Assembly (NCBI GenBank): GCA_022865885.1
Contig: JALHSQ010000084.1
Span: forward strand, 1-37,818
Length of the DNA: 37,818 bases
Direction: 5' to 3'
DNA from: Candidatus Bathyarchaeota archaeon
GTDB taxonomy: Archaea; Thermoproteota; Bathyarchaeia; Bathyarchaeales; Bathycorpusculaceae
The notes beneath the pieces were generated by a model. It did no database searches and was not told where the DNA came from. It was given only the letters and a program-made list of their open reading frames with translations. A program made the position numbers and the translations under genes. Shown in pieces: positions 28,727-37,056 of this stretch (its first letter is position 1; every line of letters starts with the position of its first letter).

Positions 28727-29107
28727 TTAGTATTCAAAGTAAAGTGAAAGTCCAGCAGGCACACTTTCAATTAGTTTCACGGCTTCAGAATGTCTTTGCT
28801 CTTCAATTTCCTTGATTCTTCTAAATAGAAATTTTTGCCATTTCTTCTTCTTGTAGAAGTGAACGTAGATGACAGGAATGCTGTTGTCACGATATATTTT
28901 CTTTCTATACTCATAGTTGAATTCTTCTGAACCGCAGACCTCAATGTATATTCCCAGCTTTGGAATGTAGAAATCAGGAGTCCAAATTCTAGGACGTTTT
29001 CGTTCATCATAAACGAAAAGAGGGCATTCAAATATCCAAGGGAGACCCAAAGAATCCAAGAATTCTGCTACTTGCTTCTCAGAAGGCATCATATCAGGAT
29101 AGCTCAT
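28727..29107 (-). CDS. PD-(D/E)XK-type nuclease-like protein (126 aa)
   Basis: I chose ATG 29107 (MSYPDMMPSEKQVAEFLDSL); the frame is open ten codons further. The order of elements fits a small restriction- or repair-type nuclease: PSEKQVAEFLDSLGL with a candidate Glu, PRIWTPDFYIPKLGIYIEVCGS with Asp and E-x-C/G, then a helix (EYRKKIYRDNSIPVIYVHFY). The pattern 'E..v...L......e.......PDF.ip...i.iEv.G' is common to Vsr-like and related endonuclease folds. The Lys usual after E-x is replaced by Cys-Gly. The function could be DNA repair or defence. It is flanked by low-complexity DNA. Confidence 0.6.
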   Translation of the reverse strand: MSYPDMMPSEKQVAEFLDSLGLPWIFECPLFVYDERKRPRIWTPDFYIPKLGIYIEVCGSEEFNYEYRKKIYRDNSIPVIYVHFYKKKKWQKFLFRRIKEIEEQRHSEAVKLIESVPAGLSLYFEY

Positions 29108-29137
29108 AGTTTGAAACTCTGTCCTCTCAAAACACAA

Positions 29138-29472
29138 TCGGCAAGGTCTTTCTTATCACTTCTGAATTCAGACTACAAGTTTTAGCCCGCAATGTCAGTC
29201 TGTCACGGTCTGCCTATCAATCATGCATATGAAGATGGGCTTGAACGATAAACGCGAGTTGTCATTACGTCGCGCTCGCATGCGCTCGCGCTCCAACCCA
29301 CAAAAACCCAAAACAACAACTCAGACAAACGCCGAAAAGAACGGCAAAACAAACGACGCGCGCTTGACCTTAATGCTTTTTCAGTACCACTAATAAATCC
29401 AATGTTCCACTCCAAGCACTTAACGTCACACTTCTCAATTTGAGTTTCCGCAAATGGGTCAGAACGAAGATG
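29138..29472. other. Intergenic region with no convincing gene
   Basis: This stretch of over 300 bases has GC-alternating runs (TCGCGCTCGCATGCGCTCGCGC near 29270-29291) and GACGCGCGCTTGACC near 29367. An open frame exists on the minus strand, but its product (Arg/Ser rich, shadow-like) looks non-coding. Confidence 0.4.
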
Positions 29473-30348
29473 TCATATTTGTGAATCTGTCTTAAATCGT
29501 GATTTCTCTTTCTCAATCATTTCGATTATGTCCTCTATAGAAGGATCTCGCGCGCTTTTTCTCTTGTTCCAGTTTGGATCATCTTTGCATATGGCGATTG
29601 CAGTGTCGTAGCTCTTTTCTGCTTCCTCATATTTTTTCAAACGTTTGCAAATACGTGCATGAATGAGAAAGTGATCATAATGCCCATGAGGATCGAATTG
29701 CATCAGAATTCGAGACATTTCGTACGCATGTGGAAGATCAATCTGCAAAAGGTGGTCATAGATTAGATAGTCCATTCCAAGGCGAACTCTTTCTCTAATA
29801 TTTCCGCGCATTGCATTCGTTAATGACAATATGGGAATGAACCCAACATATCCTCCAGAACTTACAAATTCTGCAACTCCATGCATTGCACTAAGCAATA
29901 AGCTGTCAGATTCGATCGTTCTCAAAAAGGGAGTATTGTCACCATCCTCTAGCAGCAGACTAGACCTATCGACTTTAATTCTCACGCTCTTAGAAGAATC
30001 TTGCATTTTGTCGATAAGAAATTGTCTTATGTCTTGTATTGAAGTCCAATAGCAATTCCTGCTTGATCGTTCATAGATTATAAGAAAAACAGGATATCTT
30101 TGATTCAACCATAATGATACAGTCTCTTTCTTGATACTGCGCCTCCAATATTTGTCAAATCTCTTCGTTTCCTTTGCTTGAACACAGAAATATTTGCCTG
30201 TCAGTGCATTATTCTCTATTAGTTCACAGAAATAGTCAATTCCTAGATCATGTTCAGGATGCATAATGTTTGAAAAAGAAGACAATCGGTTTTCGATTGC
30301 ATGTTCACCACTTCGTCCACGTTTCTGGCTCTCAGTAATTCGTGGCAT
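29473..30348 (-). CDS. DUF4365-like nuclease-domain protein with helical repeat tail (291 aa)
   Basis: I chose ATG 30348 (MPRITESQKRGRSGEHAIENR). The N-terminal 150 residues match the DUF4365 pattern, a predicted PD-(D/E)XK-like domain: RGRSGEHAIENRLSSF, then HDLGIDYFCELIE (Asp), GKYFCVQAKETKRF (Q-x-K), WLNQRYPVFLIIYERSSRNCYW. The C-terminal part looks like TPR-type helices (YDHFLIHARICKRLKKYEEAEKSYDTAI). DUF4365 proteins are often found near defence genes; a role in anti-viral or signalling defence is possible. Minus-strand GCTATATTTC near 30400 is a candidate TATA box. Confidence 0.65.
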   Translation of the reverse strand: MPRITESQKRGRSGEHAIENRLSSFSNIMHPEHDLGIDYFCELIENNALTGKYFCVQAKETKRFDKYWRRSIKKETVSLWLNQRYPVFLIIYERSSRNCYWTSIQDIRQFLIDKMQDSSKSVRIKVDRSSLLLEDGDNTPFLRTIESDSLLLSAMHGVAEFVSSGGYVGFIPILSLTNAMRGNIRERVRLGMDYLIYDHLLQIDLPHAYEMSRILMQFDPHGHYDHFLIHARICKRLKKYEEAEKSYDTAIAICKDDPNWNKRKSARDPSIEDIIEMIEKEKSRFKTDSQI

Positions 30349-30454
30349 GTGATACAATCAATTCGCCCCCATCTAGAATGTTCCTATGCGTACTATTTGA
30401 AATATAGCTACGCAGTTGCCTTAACCACTACTTCCGCTTTCTAAAGAGCGCGCG

Positions 30455-30988
30455 CTATTTAAGAAACAAAACAAGCATCATCAATACACTGGAAATAATT
30501 CCAAGAACTACACAGAGAACAAACCCTGTTGACCTAGGCGATATTCCGCCCGCAAACCATCTCAGGAACTTCTTACTCTGGGTTTCTTGCCATATCTTGC
30601 CTCGCAATTGATCTATCGACGCACAACTGAAGTCCTTCAAGGTTATTATTTCATGGGCAAGCGCGCCATAGTAGACTAACCGAAAAAGCGAGTAGAATAT
30701 TCCCGTACTTAGCAGGACAGAAGAACCATAAAATGCTAAATAGCGATATGTGTCCCCCGACCATGTGAGAGCCGTCAGCGGAAAATTGACTCTTGGCAGA
30801 AAATCCTGTCTCGCGAATAGTTCTATGAAAGTGAAAAAAAGTACCGCGAGTCCTATCAGACTTGCTGAATGTGAAGCTAGCTCTGAAGACGTGAAATCAA
30901 GTAGTTTTTTTTCAAATCCTCAGTGTGAGGCGCACACGGAGAAGATGCCATACATCAGTCTTCGCAAGTATTGCTTATAAGGCTTCAT
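30455..30988 (-). pseudogene. Membrane protein gene with in-frame TGA
   Basis: From ATG 30988 the frame reads MKPYKQYLRRLMYGIFSVCASH, then TGA at codon 23 (30922..30920), then GFEKKLLDFTSSEL and a long open frame to 30455. The later part is plainly a membrane protein: SLIGLAVLFFTFIELF, LAFYGSSVLLSTGIFYSLF and STGFVLCVVLGIISSVLMMLVLFL. Past the TGA there is no in-frame ATG or GTG, and the first TTG is at 30640, so the main part cannot be made without reading through. TGG to TGA would explain it (Trp fits the context). It may be a fresh nonsense mutation, a base error or recoding. The family is unknown. Confidence 0.6.
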
Positions 30989-31129
30989 AGGCGCATAGTT
31001 TTAGAGCAGGCCGGCGCGCTTTTCACCAAACCTGCAACTCCACGAATGCCAGCGATTTGCCATATGAGTGCTCGCTTTCCTTCTCTACTTTCTTATAGCG
31101 CGCGCAGACCTATTTCTGGAAGACTGAAA

Positions 31130-31202
31130 AAGCTTTAAAATAGCGTAAGCCATAACAAACCTAAAGTATGAATTCAACGAATTATCCTTTCAGAGATGCA
31201 AA
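31130..31202 (+). promoter_or_regulatory. Promoter and leader of membrane-protein pair
   Basis: AGCTTTAAAATAGCG near 31131-31145 carries a TATA-like box. GTATGAATTC and an upstream ATG at 31168 lie in the leader before the ATG of the gene at 31203. The region 30989-31130 is otherwise without a seen gene and holds two GCGCGC motifs. Confidence 0.4.
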
Positions 31203-31718
31203 ATGGATTATGGTGCACTTGCCGCATTAATAGGATTCGCAAGCTTTCAATTTGTGCTCTCTTTTAATTTTCATAGAACATATATGAAGCTCTACAATGA
31301 TTTTAAGTTGATTATCGACAAAATTGTTGGAAAGCGACAGGATAAATTTCGAGAAGGACTAAGCAACTTAGTTGCTCTAATGCAGAATCCTCCAAAAGTC
31401 GACTCGACAATCCTAAAAAGCATTGGTTATCAACCAAGCGAGTCAATGTATGGTCAAGTAATCTATCTTGTACAACAAGCAAAAGAACCGATTGATTTAT
31501 ACAACCAAACAAGAGATGCTACTGAGACTGCTTACAAGTACTTCACAATTTCGGGATTAGTGTCACTTCTTGGAATAGTGCCTTTACTCTCAAGTGAAGC
31601 TGTGTTTTTCTTGGTATATCTTGCCATCGTAATAGCAGTTGTTTTTGCAGTTTTGGCATGGGACGACTTTAACAAGAATATGAAAAAACTTGTCAAACTT
31701 AGAGATGCTGGTGAATGA
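31203..31718 (+). CDS. Membrane protein (171 aa)
   Basis: Three hydrophobic segments: near the N-terminus (YGALAALIGFASFQFVLSF) and two near the C-terminus (FTISGLVSLLGIVPLL; VFFLVYLAIVIAVVFAVLAW). A charged central part (DKIVGKRQDKFREGLSNLV) would lie in the cytoplasm. It ends in a basic/acidic tail. No family is recognised. The next gene overlaps its end, so both small membrane proteins are probably made from one message and may work together. Confidence 0.6.
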   Translation: MDYGALAALIGFASFQFVLSFNFHRTYMKLYNDFKLIIDKIVGKRQDKFREGLSNLVALMQNPPKVDSTILKSIGYQPSESMYGQVIYLVQQAKEPIDLYNQTRDATETAYKYFTISGLVSLLGIVPLLSSEAVFFLVYLAIVIAVVFAVLAWDDFNKNMKKLVKLRDAGE

Positions 31719-31902
31719 CCTGCGAGTAAGCGGTATTTCCATTATTGTACTTGCTTTCGCAATCTTAGTCTTGTTCTTTTCAACTCAAGGACTATTTTCG
31801 CCTATCCAAACACCAATAGGAACGATAACTCCTGAAATCATTGCTCTAATCGCCCTGATCATTCTTCTCCTAATTCTAATACAAAAATGGAGAAGGTATT
31901 GA
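31705..31902 (+). CDS. Small membrane protein (about 65 aa)
   Basis: It starts at ATG 31705 or GTG 31711, inside the end of the preceding gene. It has two transmembrane helices (GISIIVLAFAILVLFF and IIALIALIILLLILI) joined by a short loop (TPIGTITPE) and a basic end (QKWRRY). The hairpin form and overlap with the gene before suggest a two-part membrane unit. Function is unknown. Confidence 0.55.
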   Translation: MLVNDLRVSGISIIVLAFAILVLFFSTQGLFSPIQTPIGTITPEIIALIALIILLLILIQKWRRY

Positions 31903-31935
31903 CAAGCGCGCGCTCGCAATAATCGGGGCGACACT

Positions 31936-32127
31936 GTGGATCGCATGCTTGACAATGCATTCTCAGCACCCATGACACTTGCCTTCAGCAATCCAGTTCT
32001 GGCTGCACAGATATTCATGATCTCTGCCTCTCTTACTGGCCTAGGATTCTTCGTGTTTGTTCCTTCGTTCTTCTACTATCTGTGGAAAGGAAGAATAGTA
32101 CAGCACGAGCGCCCACCGCTGTCTTGA
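31936..32127 (+). CDS. Small membrane protein (63 aa)
   Basis: From GTG 31936 the product is MDRMLDNAFSAPMTLAFSNP, then two hydrophobic stretches (VLAAQIFMISASLTGLGFFVFV and PSFFYYLW) and a basic tail. The size and layout suggest a tiny membrane protein. It follows an AAGCGCGCGCTCGC motif at about 31902. Codon use is ordinary; no family is recognised. It could also be a chance frame. Confidence 0.4.
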   Translation: MDRMLDNAFSAPMTLAFSNPVLAAQIFMISASLTGLGFFVFVPSFFYYLWKGRIVQHERPPLS

Positions 32128-32148
32128 TGCCCGCTAACTCGCCGGCAC

Positions 32149-32373
32149 TCACTGCATTCTCTTGAACCCGACGTAACTTAGAACTGCTCCTATGAGCAAA
32201 GCTACTATGCCGGCGATCGCGAAAACTTGGCCGCCTTCCTGCGCACTCACCACTCTATCATTGATCGTAAAAGTTACACCGGTACCTCCCGCAAGTCCAT
32301 AAATGCCCACGGCAAATAGGATGATGCCGACAATCACCATTATGATCCCAATCACTTCCGCCAGCGTTTTCAT
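32149..32373 (-). CDS. Small two-helix membrane protein (74 aa)
   Basis: I chose ATG 32373 (MKTLAEVIGIIMVIVGIILF); an upstream GTG at 32391 overlaps a GAGGTG ribosome-like site. Two transmembrane helices (IIMVIVGIILFAVGIYGL; IAGIVALLIGAVLSYVGF) flank a short extracellular or luminal segment (TGVTFTINDRVVSAQEGGQ). It resembles DUF-type archaeal membrane proteins with GxxxG-like packing. It stands alone, downstream of the large secreted protein gene on the same strand, with a gap of about 100 bases. Confidence 0.65.
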   Translation of the reverse strand: MKTLAEVIGIIMVIVGIILFAVGIYGLAGGTGVTFTINDRVVSAQEGGQVFAIAGIVALLIGAVLSYVGFKRMQ

Positions 32374-32475
32374 TAACCCCACTGTTTTCACCTCGATTGC
32401 ATCATATGCTTCTCCGCTAGTTCAGACGAGAGAAGAGGGGCATTGCGTCAAGTCGTTCCTCCATCGCACAACGCA

Positions 32476-35400
32476 CTAATGATCTCCGAAGTGTCTGGCA
32501 ACTAGGGCCACATCTTTTACGTCGATTTTTCCGTCGTATACTAGGTCGCAGTTTGGATCATACCTGGGATCAGGGTAATTCACTCCGAAGAGTCTTGACA
32601 CTTTGGCCACATCTCGAACGTCGACCTTGTCGTCAGGCCATCCGCTTGGGCCAGTGATGTCTCCAACCCTCGCAACTGTGATCAAGCCATCTGTGAGGCT
32701 ATTGTCTGAAATGCGTGCTTCGCCTGGAATTGGCTGGACATAGATGCTTATGGTGTAGTTTCCCTTGGAGAAGGCTGTGGTGTTCCATGTGAACACGAGG
32801 TTTGTGGAGTTTCCGCTTGACAGCGTCACGTTTAATGAGCCAACGGAAGTTGAATTGGCGGAGACTGTGACGTTAAAGGTTTCCGTGAACTCACCCCTGT
32901 TGGCTACTGTAGTGTTGAAGTTTAAGCTACTGCCTTGGGCTATTACTGTTTTAGGAGCCGCAAGGCTTATTGCCGCTACATCATAGGCCTCAGCTATTGC
33001 TCTATCCGCAACGTACGTGAATGTTGGCAGCCACGTTTGAACCACTGTTTCTATTTGGCTCGTGTCTGGGTTGAAAGCTTGGAAGATTCCTTTCATCCAC
33101 CATGTGTCCGGTTCTGGTCCGGGCTCGTATTGCCAGGCGCTATTATTTGTGTAGATTTCACACGTTAAGGCTAGTGTGCTTCTGTTGGCGTACATCCAGT
33201 CATCCCATGATCCAGACATTGTGTACATTCCTGAAGCGCTTTGCCCATACCATGGATCCCCGACCAATGCTGAAAGGTTTGAGGCGATTTGTCTGAAGAT
33301 GTTGTCATCAGGTGTTGGGTCGGCTGTGTATCCCCAGGGGTATCCTATTGACTCGCTGCCTGAATGGAAGCTTATGGCGTACTTGAAATCGTTGCTGAGC
33401 GCCAAGTCTCTCATGGCTTGGGTTTCAGGTTCTGAGAATGGCGCTGGACCGCGATAGTCTTCCGCTGAAGGATCTGGGCTTCCGCTGAAGCATGTTGCAT
33501 TCCACTGGTAGCCATAGTTTCTGTTTATGTCGACGCCTCCAATCCAGTCTTCGCCTGACAAGCCGTCGTTATCATTGTCTACGCCTTCCCACCCGATGAT
33601 TGTGCTTGTGGGATCCCAGGGGGGTGTTCCACTAACTAGAGCTGCTATGTAACCGTCTCCATTCGTATCCTCTGGTGGGTCCTCGTCAAGCCGAGTGTCG
33701 TTGTCTTCGTCGAAGGGGTGAACATTCTTGCGTTGCCACTCATTCTGCTTGACAGCATTGAAGCCGTCCACGTTCAGTGCCGGAACTATGTAGATTTCGC
33801 TGTAGTTTAGCATGCGCGTTATGGTTTCGTTTGTGCCGAAGTTGGTTGCAGCTTCTACGGCAAAGTACAGGGCTAGTTCTGCGCTGATGAGTTCGCGGGC
33901 GTGGTGATAGCCGATGAAGAGTAGCTTGGGCTTTGGATGTGTGCTTGACTCGTTCGTCAGTTTGATGCAGTAGATGTCTTTGTTCAGCCAGCTTTTGCCT
34001 ATCGAGAAGACATCTACGTTGTCTGGATAGGTGCCGTTTAAGTAGAGAAGTGTGTTGACTATTTCTGCATAATCGTGATAGTGATTCCAGTCGTCCCAAG
34101 GCAGCATTACCCTTACGACCCCAACGGTGCAGTTGTTGTCTGCAATGTCGATTTCGTCAGCAACCGGGTGCGCGTAGGCGCTTATGATGTAGCTGCCTAA
34201 TGGTTCGTCTGTGATGCTCCACGTGAACGTCAGTGTCGTCACATTGCCAGATGCTAGGTTGGGAACCGTCTTTGTTTCTATGGCTGTGGCGTTGTAGTAA
34301 GCTGTTACGTTGAATGTTTCAGTTGCTGTTCCTTCGTTCTTGACTGAAATCGTAATGCCTACGCTTTGTCCTGGACACACTGTCTGTCTATCAACACCTG
34401 TGCTTGGACCAATCTTTATGAGCCAGAAATCAAGGCTGCCAGCGCCAAAGGACATGGTGTGGCCTGCTAGTGCGTATCCGCCATCACTCGTCTGAACGAC
34501 AGAGGCGCCACCATCTATTTCCGCTCCTCCGTAGGTTTTGCTCCACTGCAAATCGCCGGTTGGGCTTATTTTGACTAGCCAGGAATCTGTGGCACCGGCA
34601 CCGAAAGAACGTGTATATCCGGTGAATACGTATCCTCCATCAGCTGCCTGAACGATAGCGTATGCATGTTCCCTGCCTCCTCCGTACGTCCGGTTCCAAA
34701 GCATGTTCCCAGTTGAATCGGTCCTGACAAGCCAAGCATCCGAGTCTTCTGCCCCGTAAGATGAAGTCGTCTCCCCCGCCAACATGTATCCTCCGTCGGC
34801 TGTTCTAACCATAGAATAGGCGATTTCATCGCGTCCCGCCCATCCATACGTCCGGTTCCAAAGCATGTTCCCAGTCATGTCCGTCCTGATAAGCCAGAAA
34901 TCCATCCACCCGTCAGGATATGGCCGTTCATAACCTGCCAAGGTATATCCGCCGTCAGGAGTCTGAACGATTGAGTTTGCACTATCTGAGTAGATTCCTC
35001 CATACGTTCTGTTCCATTGGGCGTTTCCAGATGAATCCGTCTTCACTAGCCAAGCATCGCCCCAGCTTGATCCTGCCAAGGCAAAGCCGCCATCACTAGT
35101 TTGGATTAATGAATATGCTACGTCATAGGTTGGCCCGCCGTATGTTCTGTTCCACAGCATGTTACCGTTCGAATCTGTTCGCATCAGCCAGAGGTCATAA
35201 TGGTCTGGATCACCGTAAGAGCGGGTGTAGCCTGCTAGGGCAAATCCATCGTCACCCAAACAAACAATGGAGAACAAGACATCCTCCTGCGCTCCTCCGT
35301 ATGTCTTGTTCCATAGGGCATTACCCGCTGAGTCAGTCTTCACTAGCCAAGCATCAGTGCCGGCAAAACTGCCTGGGGTTGTGAGGCCTGCCATTGCGTA

Positions 35401-36708
35401 TCCGCCATCCCCGGTCTGTACAACAGAATGTGCGACTTCAGCACCTGTTCCTCCGTAGGTTTTGTTCCATTGAGCGTTGACTGAAGCGCCGGTCTTGACC
35501 AGCCAAAAATCACTTTGGCCAGCGCCATAAGAGTACGTGTAACCTGCTAGGGCATATCCTCCGTCGCTCGTCTGCACCAAATCACGCGCCTCATCAATGC
35601 TTGTTCCTCCGTAGGTCTTGTTCCACGATGCGTTGCCCGAACCGTCAGTCTTAACAAGCCAAAAATCACCGCCGCCAGCGCCAAAAGACCCTGTGTAGCC
35701 TGCTAGCGCGTATCCACCGTCGCTTGTCAGAACCAAATCACACGCCCAATCAGTGTTTGTTCCTCCGAATGTTTTATTCCATTGCGTGATACCTAGCGAG
35801 TCAGTCTTGACGAGCCAGAAATCATAACCACCAGCACCGAACGAACCTGTGTCACCTACCAATGCATATCCTCCGTCAGACGTCACAACCAAAGCATGAG
35901 CATAATCCCAGTCTATTCCTCCGTATGTTTTGTTCCATTGGGCATTGCCAGCCGAATCAGTCTTAACCAGCCAAAAATCATAGCCACCAGCACCATAAGA
36001 ACCTGTGTGACCTGCTAGTGCGTATCCGCCGTCAACAGTCTGCACCAAATCACGCGCCTCATCAATGCTTGTTCCTCCGTAGGTCCTGTTCCATTGGGCA
36101 TTGCCAGCCGAATCAGTCTTAACCAGCCAAAAATCAGCCAAACCAGCGCCGTAGCAATTTGTGTAACCTGTTAGCGCATATCCTCCGTCGCCCGTCTGTA
36201 TCAAAGCATACGCTTCATCATAGTTTATTCCTCCGTATGTTTTGTTCCATTGGGCATTGCCAGCCGAATCAGTCTTGACCAGCCAAAAATCCCAGCTACC
36301 GGCACCATAAGAGTTGGTGATGCCAGCTAAAGCATATCCACCGTCACCCGTTTGCACCAAAGCATAAGCATAGTCCTCGTTTGTTCCTCCGTACGTCTTG
36401 TTCCATAGCACGTTACCCGCTGAGTCGGTCTTTACGAACCAGCAATCACGGTCTCCAGCACCGTAAGAGTATGTGTTGCCTGCTAGGGCGTATCCGCCGT
36501 CACCAGTCTCAATCAAAACAAAAGCCAAATCATTAGCCGTTCCTCCATACGTATTATCCCATTGCGTGATTGACTCATGAACCAAGGCAATGTCGTGAGA
36601 AGCGTCAGCACGCGCGCGGTTCAGCCCTTGCAGCTGAATTCTGAATGCCAACGTTAACATGCTGACTAGAAGCAAAACAAACATGAAAGTAGATAATGCT
36701 CTCTTCAT
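32476..36708 (-). CDS. Secreted repeat / M14 carboxypeptidase / dockerin-like protein (1410 aa)
   Basis: Domains in order. Signal peptide (ALSTFMFVLLLVSMLTLAF). Fourteen repeats of about 48-50 residues (residues about 48-755), each like QWNKTYGG ... DGGYALAGYT ... DFWLVKTDSAGN, probably a beta-propeller-type or blade array. A CARDB-like Ig module (SVGITISVKNEGTATETFNVTA). A zinc carboxypeptidase M14 core with GYHHARELISAEL (zinc His/Glu), NVDGFNAVKQ, GGVDINRNYGYQW, SFHSGSESIGYPWG (zinc His) and TCEIYTN (catalytic Glu). A second CARDB-like module. Finally a dockerin-like tail with two calcium-type loops (DKVDVRDVAKVSRLFGV and DGKIDVKDVALVARHFGDH). It should act outside the cell on peptides. 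It may bind a cohesin-bearing partner, but none is in the window. Confidence 0.88.
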   Translation of the reverse strand: MKRALSTFMFVLLLVSMLTLAFRIQLQGLNRARADASHDIALVHESITQWDNTYGGTANDLAFVLIETGDGGYALAGNTYSYGAGDRDCWFVKTDSAGNVLWNKTYGGTNEDYAYALVQTGDGGYALAGITNSYGAGSWDFWLVKTDSAGNAQWNKTYGGINYDEAYALIQTGDGGYALTGYTNCYGAGLADFWLVKTDSAGNAQWNRTYGGTSIDEARDLVQTVDGGYALAGHTGSYGAGGYDFWLVKTDSAGNAQWNKTYGGIDWDYAHALVVTSDGGYALVGDTGSFGAGGYDFWLVKTDSLGITQWNKTFGGTNTDWACDLVLTSDGGYALAGYTGSFGAGGGDFWLVKTDGSGNASWNKTYGGTSIDEARDLVQTSDGGYALAGYTYSYGAGQSDFWLVKTGASVNAQWNKTYGGTGAEVAHSVVQTGDGGYAMAGLTTPGSFAGTDAWLVKTDSAGNALWNKTYGGAQEDVLFSIVCLGDDGFALAGYTRSYGDPDHYDLWLMRTDSNGNMLWNRTYGGPTYDVAYSLIQTSDGGFALAGSSWGDAWLVKTDSSGNAQWNRTYGGIYSDSANSIVQTPDGGYTLAGYERPYPDGWMDFWLIRTDMTGNMLWNRTYGWAGRDEIAYSMVRTADGGYMLAGETTSSYGAEDSDAWLVRTDSTGNMLWNRTYGGGREHAYAIVQAADGGYVFTGYTRSFGAGATDSWLVKISPTGDLQWSKTYGGAEIDGGASVVQTSDGGYALAGHTMSFGAGSLDFWLIKIGPSTGVDRQTVCPGQSVGITISVKNEGTATETFNVTAYYNATAIETKTVPNLASGNVTTLTFTWSITDEPLGSYIISAYAHPVADEIDIADNNCTVGVVRVMLPWDDWNHYHDYAEIVNTLLYLNGTYPDNVDVFSIGKSWLNKDIYCIKLTNESSTHPKPKLLFIGYHHARELISAELALYFAVEAATNFGTNETITRMLNYSEIYIVPALNVDGFNAVKQNEWQRKNVHPFDEDNDTRLDEDPPEDTNGDGYIAALVSGTPPWDPTSTIIGWEGVDNDNDGLSGEDWIGGVDINRNYGYQWNATCFSGSPDPSAEDYRGPAPFSEPETQAMRDLALSNDFKYAISFHSGSESIGYPWGYTADPTPDDNIFRQIASNLSALVGDPWYGQSASGMYTMSGSWDDWMYANRSTLALTCEIYTNNSAWQYEPGPEPDTWWMKGIFQAFNPDTSQIETVVQTWLPTFTYVADRAIAEAYDVAAISLAAPKTVIAQGSSLNFNTTVANRGEFTETFNVTVSANSTSVGSLNVTLSSGNSTNLVFTWNTTAFSKGNYTISIYVQPIPGEARISDNSLTDGLITVARVGDITGPSGWPDDKVDVRDVAKVSRLFGVNYPDPRYDPNCDLVYDGKIDVKDVALVARHFGDH
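35930..36290. repeat. Near-identical DNA repeats within the blade array
   Basis: The string GCCAGCCGAATCAGTCTT recurs at least three times here at about 155-base spacing, with longer matching flanks. The identity of the DNA, not just protein, points to recent duplication or gene conversion, which could change blade number. Confidence 0.75.
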
Positions 36709-37056
36709 TTTCGCCTTCTCCCCTTCGCCTGAACTGATAAGCTATTCTAACGCTCTCTGCTCTCTTATTGCTTATGGAAACATCTTCTATAAGCATCGAA
36801 ACAAACCAGATAGAACGTGCAAGGTGTCGAATGCAATATTTCTGGCCAGTCAAGTAAGTGCAGACGCGTCGCTGCCAGTCATCGCATATGATGGGACTTC
36901 CCAACGCCGTATCGTTTGATTAGATTGTGTACTCGCAAAGACAGAAAAAAGAGAGTAGCGGGAGACGTCTCCATCTGTTGCGGAAATAGAAGATTTCTCC
37001 ACAAACGTTTAGTGCCCTAATGCTACATACTAAGCAGGCAGGAGATAAGAGAGAAT
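36709..37056. promoter_or_regulatory. Divergent region between secreted enzymes
   Basis: This 348-base gap separates the minus-strand carboxypeptidase gene from the plus-strand protease gene. The protease leader carries GGAGATAAGAG before ATG 37057. No RNA gene or strong repeat was found; open frames here look like shadows. Confidence 0.4.

Noticed and set aside
29221-29415. 64-codon minus-strand frame in the 29138-29472 gap
   Set aside because: The product is Arg/Ser rich and shadow-like, no ribosome site precedes it, and part of it is the GC-alternating run.
33740-34099. Open frames within the large secreted protein gene, on both strands
   Set aside because: Repeat-rich coding DNA yields many stop-free shadow frames; none has a start context or protein-like pattern.
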